Shown: piece after piece, positions 6,273 to 10,746 of the stretch
Layout of the letters: every line of letters begins with the position of its first letter
Numbering within the stretch: the stretch's first letter is position 1
Notes under the pieces: model-generated
What the model saw: the letters and a program-made list of their open reading frames with translations, nothing else
What the model was told of the DNA's origin: nothing
The model's database searches: none
From: an uncultured bacterium
Lineage (GTDB): Bacteria > Patescibacteriota > Minisyncoccia > Phycocordibacterales > GWA1-40-21
NCBI GenBank assembly: GCA_903824735.1
Contig: CAIJXO010000048.1
Span: forward strand, 1 to 10,746
Length of the DNA: 10,746 nucleotides
Direction of reading: 5' to 3'
Made by a program: the position numbers and the translations under genes

Positions 6273-6497
6273 ATGAAAAAAGACGTACATCCAGCCTTTT
6301 TCCCAAAAAGCGAGACCGTTTGTGCTTGTGGGGCAAAGTATACTATCGGTTCAACCAAGGAAAACATCTCAGTGGAAATTTGTGCTGTCTGTCATCCTTT
6401 CTATACTGGTAATGACAAAGTTCTAGATACCGCCGGCCGTGCGGAGAAATTCAAGGCTCGAAAAGAAGCTGGTACTAAGAAAAAGTCAGCTAAGTAA
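6273..6497 (+). CDS. rpmE: 50S ribosomal protein L31, zinc-binding form
   Basis: L31 sits at the central protuberance and bridges the subunits. The 74-aa product starts MKKDVHP, has CACG (C17, C19) and CAVCHPFYTG (C37, C40), and ends in a basic Lys-rich tail. The four cysteines mark the zinc-containing C+ paralogue, as opposed to the cysteine-free form induced under zinc starvation. HPFYTG with the downstream DTAGRAEKF is the standard L31 C-terminal signature. A large inverted-repeat structure follows 6 bases after the TAA stop and probably ends its transcript. Confidence 0.95.
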   Translation: MKKDVHPAFFPKSETVCACGAKYTIGSTKENISVEICAVCHPFYTGNDKVLDTAGRAEKFKARKEAGTKKKSAK

Positions 6498-6503
6498 CTT
6501 AAC

Positions 6504-6617
6504 AAATGATGCGAGAGATTTCTCTCGAAATGCACGAAAATTTTTTGGTAAAAATTTTCTCTGTACGGAGCCGTCGCTCCTTCCAAGGCATTTCTTAAGA
6601 AATCTTTCGCATCATTT
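6504..6617. repeat. 114-bp inverted-repeat element with two internal hairpins
   Basis: Bases 6504-6533 pair with 6588-6617 over 30 positions: 26 Watson-Crick pairs, one G-T wobble and a 3x3 internal mismatch at 6524-6526 against 6595-6597. The enclosed 54 bases hold two more perfect hairpins, GAAAATTTTT/AAAAATTTTC (6536-6545 with 6550-6559, loop TGGT) and GGAGC/GCTCC (6567-6571 with 6576-6580, loop CGTC). The whole folds as a three-way junction. A T-run (6615-6619) at the 3' side lets it act as a plus-strand terminator for rpmE. Its long terminal inverted repeats also fit a miniature mobile element or a structured RNA. No protein fits this stretch. Confidence 0.7.
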
Positions 6618-6623
6618 TTGTTG

Positions 6624-6629
6624 TATAAT
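6624..6629 (+). promoter_or_regulatory. -10 element of prfA
   Basis: Consensus TATAAT ends 8 bases before the ATG at 6638, with no Shine-Dalgarno. The expected -35 position (about 6601-6606) lies in the right arm of the inverted-repeat element and has no good match. The predicted start near 6636 makes the mRNA leaderless or nearly so. Confidence 0.6.
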
Positions 6630-6637
6630 AATGTAGT

Positions 6638-7621
6638 ATGACAATCGAAGAATTCAAAAATAATAAAAAGACTGTTTACTTGGCTGACGAGTATTTACGT
6701 TTGGACACTGAAGAAAACTCGGTAAAAGAAATGCTCGCCAAAGATAGCAGTATGGCAGAAATGGCCAAGGAGGAACTGGCTAATTTGGCATCACAAAAAG
6801 AAACTATTTGGAAACAAATGGAGGAGATTTTGACTGTCGAAAAACAGGAAGAAGAATTTCCCAATGAAATTATTTTGGAAGTCCGCGCTGGTGTGGGTGG
6901 GGACGAAGCGGCCCTTTTTGCGGAGGTATTAGCTAAAATGTATTCTGGATATGCGGGAATCAAAGGCTGGAGCTTTACACCTGTCGATGAATCACGAAAT
7001 GATATTGGTGGCTATAAAGAGGCGTCATTTGAGGTGAAGGGGCTTGGCGTCTACAAAGAACTTCGTTACGAAACCGGTGTACATCGAATTCAGCGAATTC
7101 CTGAAACTGAGAAGAATGGTCGGGTGCATACCTCGACTGCTTCGATTGCTATCTTACCGATCCGTAAGCGTACCTCGATTGAGATAAAGCCATCTGATTT
7201 GCTGATCGAAACCTCTCGCGCCGGCGGTAAGGGTGGTCAAAATGTGAACAAAGTGGAAACCGCTGTCCGTATTGTGCATAAGCCAAGCGGGCTTGAGGTG
7301 CGCTGTACTGCTGAACGTAGCCAGTCCCGAAACAAGGACAAGGCTATGAGTATTCTTTTGGCAAAATTGGAATTGCAAAAATCTGAAGCTGACGCTATCC
7401 AGTTTGCCAAAGAGCGAAAAGACCAAATCGGTACCGCCGATCGTTCGGAAAAGATTAGAACTTATAATATTTTACAGGATCGTGTCACAGATCACCGCGT
7501 AAAAAACTCTTGGTATAATATCGAGAAAATTCTGACCGGAGAAGGCCTAGCTGATGTCGTTCAATACGTCGGTGAGAACTTTGGTAAGCCAACAGATGGG
7601 AAGGATAGTGATGAGGAGTAA
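6638..7621 (+). CDS. prfA: Peptide chain release factor 1 (RF1)
   Basis: RF1 reads UAA and UAG in the ribosomal A site and triggers peptide release. The decisive features are the codon-reading tripeptide PET (155-157) in GVHRIQRIPETEKNGRVHTST, which is the P-x-T type of RF1 rather than SPF of RF2, and the catalytic GGQ (199-201) in AGGKGGQNVNKVETAVRI. The 44-residue gap between the tripeptide and GGQ is close to the E. coli spacing. GVGGDEAALFAEVL marks the domain 2 entry. At 327 aa it is about 30 residues shorter than typical RF1, with the loss in the N-terminal helical domain 1. The prmC methylase gene that often follows is absent; rpsB follows instead, 43 bases on. Confidence 0.93.
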   Translation: MTIEEFKNNKKTVYLADEYLRLDTEENSVKEMLAKDSSMAEMAKEELANLASQKETIWKQMEEILTVEKQEEEFPNEIILEVRAGVGGDEAALFAEVLAKMYSGYAGIKGWSFTPVDESRNDIGGYKEASFEVKGLGVYKELRYETGVHRIQRIPETEKNGRVHTSTASIAILPIRKRTSIEIKPSDLLIETSRAGGKGGQNVNKVETAVRIVHKPSGLEVRCTAERSQSRNKDKAMSILLAKLELQKSEADAIQFAKERKDQIGTADRSEKIRTYNILQDRVTDHRVKNSWYNIEKILTGEGLADVVQYVGENFGKPTDGKDSDEE

Positions 7622-7625
7622 AGAG

Positions 7626-7654
7626 TTGCATTTTTAAGGGTTATTTGGTAAGCT
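7626..7654 (+). promoter_or_regulatory. Promoter of rpsB
   Basis: TTGCAT (7626-7631), a 17-base spacer and TAAGCT (7649-7654), preceded by TGG to make an extended -10. It ends 10 bases before ATG 7665, leaving a predicted leader of only about 3 bases and no ribosome site. The GTTGCATTTTT 11-mer (7625-7635) matches the one before rplY. Confidence 0.5.
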
Positions 7655-7664
7655 AGTCGAACAT

Positions 7665-8372
7665 ATGGAAGAAGTAAAAAAGCTAAATAACGAACGAATT
7701 GACGCTATGTTTAAGGCAGGGGCGCATTTTGGTTATTCTAAGACCAGACGTCATCCAAGTGTTGCCAGCTATATTTTTGGTGTAAAGAACAAGGTGGAGA
7801 TTATTGATCTTGAAAAAACAGAGGAACTTTTAGCTAAAGCTTTAGCTTTTATCGCGACTTTAGCGAAAGAGGGTAAGCAAGTACTTTTCGTCGGTGGTAA
7901 AAATGAAGCACGTGGTGCTCTTCGTTTGGCCGCGGAATCGGCCGGCATGCCTTTTGTAGATGGACGCTGGATCGGCGGTACTTTGACAAACTTCCCAGAG
8001 ATCAAAAAGCGTTTGGCTAAACTTGAAGATTTAACTAAGCAAAAAGAAAAAGGAGAATTAACTAAATACACCAAAAAGGAGCGCTTGATGATTGATCGTG
8101 AAATTGCTAATCTTGACCGTTTCTTCTCTGGAATTCTCTCAATGAAAGACTTGCCAAAAGCGATGGTGGTTATCGATTCTAAGAAAGAGGAGATTGCTGT
8201 CACTGAAGCCCGCAAGATGAGAATCCCTGTTATTGCACTTTGTGGTACCGATTGTGATATTAGCCTAGTTGATCATCCAATTGTCGCCAACGATTCTTCT
8301 GTTTCAAGTATTGCTTTCTTTGCTAGCGAATTAGCTCGTGCTTATAGCAAAGGCAAACTTCTTAAGGCCTAA
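7665..8372 (+). CDS. rpsB: 30S ribosomal protein S2
   Basis: S2 joins the small subunit late and bridges head and body near the mRNA exit. The 235-aa product has the full set of family signatures: MFKAGAHFGY near the start, YIFGVKNKVEIIDLEKT, VLFVGGKNEAR, the signature WIGGTLTNF, the coiled-coil insertion rich in Lys and Glu (about 120-145), DLPKAMVVID, and a closing CGTDCDISLVDHPIVANDSS. Length is normal. It precedes tsf, the most conserved S2 neighbour pair in bacteria. It carries its own promoter, so it need not depend on prfA read-through. Confidence 0.96.
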   Translation: MEEVKKLNNERIDAMFKAGAHFGYSKTRRHPSVASYIFGVKNKVEIIDLEKTEELLAKALAFIATLAKEGKQVLFVGGKNEARGALRLAAESAGMPFVDGRWIGGTLTNFPEIKKRLAKLEDLTKQKEKGELTKYTKKERLMIDREIANLDRFFSGILSMKDLPKAMVVIDSKKEEIAVTEARKMRIPVIALCGTDCDISLVDHPIVANDSSVSSIAFFASELARAYSKGKLLKA

Positions 8373-8413
8373 TTGACCAGCTCTCGGTAGTGGCTTTTTT
8401 CTCTTAAAGTGAG

Positions 8414-8419
8414 TATAAT
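8414..8419 (+). promoter_or_regulatory. -10 element of tsf, with an AU-rich leader
   Basis: Consensus TATAAT lies 34 bases before ATG 8454, so the predicted leader is about 28 bases and almost entirely A/T (8428-8453), without a Shine-Dalgarno. This is the one plus-strand gene whose best -10 is not next to its start codon. A weaker TAATTA (8441-8446) would restore the leaderless spacing of 7 bases. Confidence 0.5.
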
Positions 8420-8453
8420 AGCAGGTACTTATTATTTTTTTAATTATAAATAT

Positions 8454-9047
8454 ATGGCAAACATCACCACTGAGCAAATCAAGGAATTAAGAGACAATAC
8501 TGGTCTTTCGATTATGCAATGTAAGAAGGCGCTAGAAGAGACGGCGGGTGATATGGGCAAGGCGATTGTCCTCTTACAGAAGAAGGGAGCGGGTATTGCT
8601 GCCAAAAAGGCGGATCGAACTTTGGGTGCGGGCTGTGTGGCCTCTTATGTTCATACGAACGGTAATATTGCCTCATTGGTAGAGCTGCTCTGTGAGACCG
8701 ATTTCGTGGCTAAAAACGAGGAATTTAAAGCTTTGGCCTACAATATTGCCATGCAAGCGGCGGCCACTAATCCAACCTATTTAAAGATGTCCGATATTCC
8801 CGAGGCGGTGCGAAAGGAAGCCGAGGAAGTCTTTGCAAAAGAAGTCGAAGGTAAACCAGCAGATATGAAAGCCAAGATTTTGGAAGGTAAGACCAACTCT
8901 TATTTCAAAGAAAAAGTCTTAATGGAACAGGAATATATTAAAAATCCAGAAGTTACCATCACGGGTCTAATTGAAGGCTTCATCCAAAAATTTGGCGAAC
9001 GCACAGAAGTCGGCCGCTTTGTCCGCTTCGGTGTCGGTCAAAAATAA
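8454..9047 (+). CDS. tsf: Translation elongation factor Ts, short form
   Basis: EF-Ts catalyses GDP/GTP exchange on EF-Tu. The 197-aa product starts MANITTEQIKELRDNTGLSI, the standard UBA-like N-terminal domain, followed by MQCKKALEE, KKGAGIAAKKADR and the EF-Tu-contacting TDFVAKNEEF motif. E. coli EF-Ts has about 283 residues. This one has a single core subdomain and resembles the short forms of Thermus and cyanobacteria. I place the start at ATG 8454, because the longer GTG frame at 8409 would begin before the TATAAT box and translate the AU-rich leader. It lies 81 bases after rpsB. The usual downstream pyrH and frr genes are not here. Confidence 0.96.
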   Translation: MANITTEQIKELRDNTGLSIMQCKKALEETAGDMGKAIVLLQKKGAGIAAKKADRTLGAGCVASYVHTNGNIASLVELLCETDFVAKNEEFKALAYNIAMQAAATNPTYLKMSDIPEAVRKEAEEVFAKEVEGKPADMKAKILEGKTNSYFKEKVLMEQEYIKNPEVTITGLIEGFIQKFGERTEVGRFVRFGVGQK

Positions 9048-9050
9048 TTT

Positions 9051-9434
9051 ATGATTACGCTTGTCGTATTTCTAATAGCTCTGGCGCTGCTGATTTTTTC
9101 AGTAGTGATGAAGAATGTTGAGCTCAAATACGGCCGTAAGATCTTCTTAGCTTCTTTGTTTGAAAAATGTGACGTTGTCATCTTCAAGGTTCTGGCTTCA
9201 CTTAAGCTTTGGTGGGGTCATGTGAACTTTAAGAATACCAAGTTGATTTTTTCTTGGATTATCGTTAGTATAAGAAACTCGGTTACCGCCATGAAGCGTC
9301 GCTTTGATCACAAGCAAAGCCACTTCTTTACCAAGCGTGTCCATGATATCTCAAAGCACAAGGGCTCGGTCTCTTTCTTTTTGAAAGATATATCAGAGCA
9401 CAAAAAGTCTTTGCGGGAGAACAAAACAGAATAG
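9051..9434 (+). CDS. Small membrane-anchored basic protein, function unknown
   Basis: I do not recognise this 127-aa protein. Residues 3-20 form one clear hydrophobic segment at the extreme N-terminus, suitable as a membrane anchor or uncleaved signal. A second moderately hydrophobic stretch lies at about 65-74 (LIFSWIIVSI). The remainder is very basic, and its end has a short internal repeat, DISKHK then DISEHK. The start is 3 bases after the tsf stop with no ribosome site, so it is probably read from the tsf transcript by coupling or re-initiation. tRNA-Thr begins 8 bases after its stop. Its position where pyrH commonly sits carries no functional implication by itself. Coding status is supported by length, tight packing and the lack of an overlapping alternative. 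Confidence 0.7.
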   Translation: MITLVVFLIALALLIFSVVMKNVELKYGRKIFLASLFEKCDVVIFKVLASLKLWWGHVNFKNTKLIFSWIIVSIRNSVTAMKRRFDHKQSHFFTKRVHDISKHKGSVSFFLKDISEHKKSLRENKTE

Positions 9435-9442
9435 GTAGATTT

Positions 9443-9515
9443 GCCACCTTAGCTCAGTTGGTAGAGCAATAGTTTTGTAAACTATAGGTCCTCGGTTCAA
9501 GCCCGAGAGGTGGCT
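9443..9515 (+). tRNA. tRNA-Thr (anticodon UGU)
   Basis: A full cloverleaf is visible. The acceptor arms GCCACCT and AGGTGGC pair over 7 bp, the D stem is GCTC/GAGC with the loop AGTTGGTA, and the anticodon stem ATAGT/ACTAT holds the loop TTTGTAA, giving anticodon TGT (reads ACA and other Thr codons). The T arm is CTCGG/CCGAG with loop TTCAAGC. G1-C72 and C2-G71 agree with known threonine identity pairs. The discriminator is T (9515) and no CCA is encoded, so CCA must be added by nucleotidyltransferase after RNase Z cleavage. It sits between two protein genes, 8 bases after one and 4 bases before the next. Confidence 0.97.
9507..9512 (+). promoter_or_regulatory. Shine-Dalgarno-like GAGGTG inside the tRNA 3' end
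   Basis: GAGGTG lies 7 bases before the glycosyltransferase ATG at 9520 and perfectly matches part of the canonical anti-SD complement. It is also the last base of the T stem plus the 3' acceptor strand of tRNA-Thr. In a folded tRNA it is paired, and RNase Z cleavage after 9515 would remove it from the mRNA. It could be coincidence forced by the tRNA sequence. Confidence 0.35.
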
Positions 9516-9519
9516 CAGC

Positions 9520-10746
9520 ATGGAGTACAAAAATACACCTTATTATACGGCGAGTCGAGCTTCTGACCTATTTGGAAGCGACAGACTTATCTATCGATTT
9601 TTAGAGATGGTGCCAGGATTTTTGTCTTGGGGAACTATTTTGGGCACAATTTTGATTTCCTTCTTTTTTCCTTTTGGTGCGGCAATCTTTATTATTCTTT
9701 TTGATCTATATTGGTTGTTGAAGACGATTTATTTGTCTCTCCATCTGCGCAGTAACTGGCGTAAGATGCGACACAACCTTAATGTCGATTGGGAGAAGAT
9801 GCTGGCTAATTTAAAGTATGATCATATCCATCATCTGATTATTTTGCCTTTTTATAATGAAAATAGAGAAGTGCTCGAAAAAAGCATTCAATCTTTGCTG
9901 TTGTCAAAGTACAACCGAGGCAGATTAATTGTTGTCTTGGCTTCGGAGGAGCGTGCAGGCTTGAGGGCTGAAGATCTGACAAGAGAGATGAAAGAGAAAT
10001 ACGGTTCCGAATTTAAGCATTTTCTAATAACGAAACATCCGAGCAATGTGCCTGGCGAACTAGCTGGTAAGGGATCAAACATCACTTATGCGGCTGAAGA
10101 GGCAAGAAAGAAGATTTTAAATAAAGAAAGTATAAAATATGAACATGTCTTAGTTTCAGCTTTTGACATTGATACGATTATTTTCCCTCAATATTTTGAG
10201 TGTTTAACTTGGAACTTTTTGACAACGGAAGATCCATTTAAATCATCTTTTCAGCCCGTGCCTTTTTACAACAATAATATTTGGCAGGCACCAGCTTTAT
10301 CAAGAGTTGTCGCTTTTTCTGGTACTTTTTGGCAAATGATTCAGCAGGAGCGCCCAGAAAGACTCTCGACTTTTTCTTCCCATTCAGTAAATTTTCAGAC
10401 CCTTTTTGATGTCGGTTATTGGCAAAAAAATATGGTTTCTGAGGATTCTCGAATATTTTGGAATGCTTTCATGGCCTATGACGGTAATTATCGAGTTGTG
10501 CCTATTTCTTATCCAGTTTCGATGGACGCCAATTTAGATAGAAGTCTTTGGAGCACGATCAAGAGTATTTATAAACAGCAGAGACGCTGGGCCTGGGGGG
10601 TAGAGAATTTTCCATATGTTTTATTTGGCTTCATAAAAAATAAAAAGATTTCCCTATATAAAAGGATTCACTTTACGTTTATTTTACTTGAGGGCTTTTG
10701 GTCTTGGGCGACTAATCCGATCATGATTTTTTTGCTTGGCTGGTTG
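9520..10746 (+). CDS. Membrane glycosyltransferase family 2 protein, 3'-truncated by window edge
   Basis: The frame stays open for 409 codons to the last base, so the C-terminus is missing. An N-terminal hydrophobic block (about 34-67) gives one or two membrane helices. The GT-A domain starts at about 107 with LIILPFYNENREVL. DID (216-218) is the nucleotide-sugar/metal DxD, SED (307-309) supplies the likely base, and QQRRW (353-357) fits the QxxRW acceptor motif of processive enzymes such as cellulose and hyaluronan synthases. A further membrane region begins at about 385. It probably makes or exports a surface glycan; the sugar is unknown. The ATG is 4 bases after tRNA-Thr. Sampled stretches are AT-richer (near 30-38% GC) than the translation genes, which is common for surface-glycan genes. 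Confidence 0.88.
   Translation, partial: MEYKNTPYYTASRASDLFGSDRLIYRFLEMVPGFLSWGTILGTILISFFFPFGAAIFIILFDLYWLLKTIYLSLHLRSNWRKMRHNLNVDWEKMLANLKYDHIHHLIILPFYNENREVLEKSIQSLLLSKYNRGRLIVVLASEERAGLRAEDLTREMKEKYGSEFKHFLITKHPSNVPGELAGKGSNITYAAEEARKKILNKESIKYEHVLVSAFDIDTIIFPQYFECLTWNFLTTEDPFKSSFQPVPFYNNNIWQAPALSRVVAFSGTFWQMIQQERPERLSTFSSHSVNFQTLFDVGYWQKNMVSEDSRIFWNAFMAYDGNYRVVPISYPVSMDANLDRSLWSTIKSIYKQQRRWAWGVENFPYVLFGFIKNKKISLYKRIHFTFILLEGFWSWATNPIMIFLLGWL

Noticed and set aside
6439..6636. Plus-strand frame overlapping the end of rpmE and the inverted-repeat element
   Set aside because: It is out of frame with rpmE and runs through the hairpins; the peptide has no recognisable features.
7769..8215. 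Long minus-strand open frame (148 codons) opposite rpsB
   Set aside because: It is fully antisense to a certain ribosomal gene, with Ser/Lys-rich composition expected of a shadow frame.
8373..8400. Possible intrinsic terminator after rpsB, before the T-run at 8395-8400
   Set aside because: Only 3-bp pairings such as CCA/TGG can be drawn; the T-run has no convincing stem before it.
8409..8453. GTG start extending tsf by 15 residues
   Set aside because: The extra codons overlap the TATAAT box and AU-rich leader, and MANITTEQIKELR is the standard EF-Ts start.
1..10746. CRISPR arrays, insertion sequences or phage genes
   Set aside because: No regularly spaced direct repeats, no transposase or phage-like frames were found; the window is mainly core translation and metabolism genes.

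Overview
The window reads as a compact bacterial chromosome segment, most likely from the Candidate Phyla Radiation (Patescibacteria, probably a Parcubacteria-like lineage). I infer this from small gaps, roughly 40-45% GC in the main genes, GatB-dependent amidation, trimmed translation factors (197-aa EF-Ts, 327-aa RF1), a short basic L31, and the co-occurrence of ribosomal genes with a sugar-phosphate cluster and a secreted murein enzyme. No homology search was possible, so the phylum is an inference. The standard genetic code fits: no long coding frame uses UGA as a sense codon.

Layout. Bases 1-139 are non-coding, with a perfect palindrome (26-47) and a nested terminator hairpin (91-137). 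A small minus-strand gene (140-442, unknown function, about 55% GC) has its own consensus promoter and a full Shine-Dalgarno. Divergent from it runs an all-plus-strand series: gatB, an rpiB-like gene, a divergent rpe-like gene, class II fructose-bisphosphate aldolase, rplY (L25/CTC), a secreted coiled-coil lytic transglycosylase, rpmE (L31), prfA (RF1), rpsB (S2), tsf (EF-Ts), a small membrane protein, tRNA-Thr(UGU), and a membrane glycosyltransferase family 2 gene that runs off the right edge. A 114-bp inverted-repeat element with two internal hairpins fills the rpmE-prfA gap. No gap exceeds about 140 bases.

How it works together. Most genes serve translation: transamidation of Glu/Asp-tRNA, three ribosomal proteins, termination, elongation-factor recycling and a tRNA. 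rpiB, rpe and fba belong to pentose-phosphate and glycolytic sugar-phosphate chemistry, although the rpe product lacks two normal metal ligands. The lytic transglycosylase and the glycosyltransferase act at the envelope.

The most striking property is regulatory. Nearly every plus-strand gene has a -10-like hexamer 6-10 bases before its ATG and no Shine-Dalgarno, which predicts leaderless or nearly leaderless mRNAs. The minus-strand gene is the clear exception. The tRNA is packed 4 bases ahead of the glycosyltransferase start, so tRNA maturation itself would give that mRNA a nearly leaderless 5' end.
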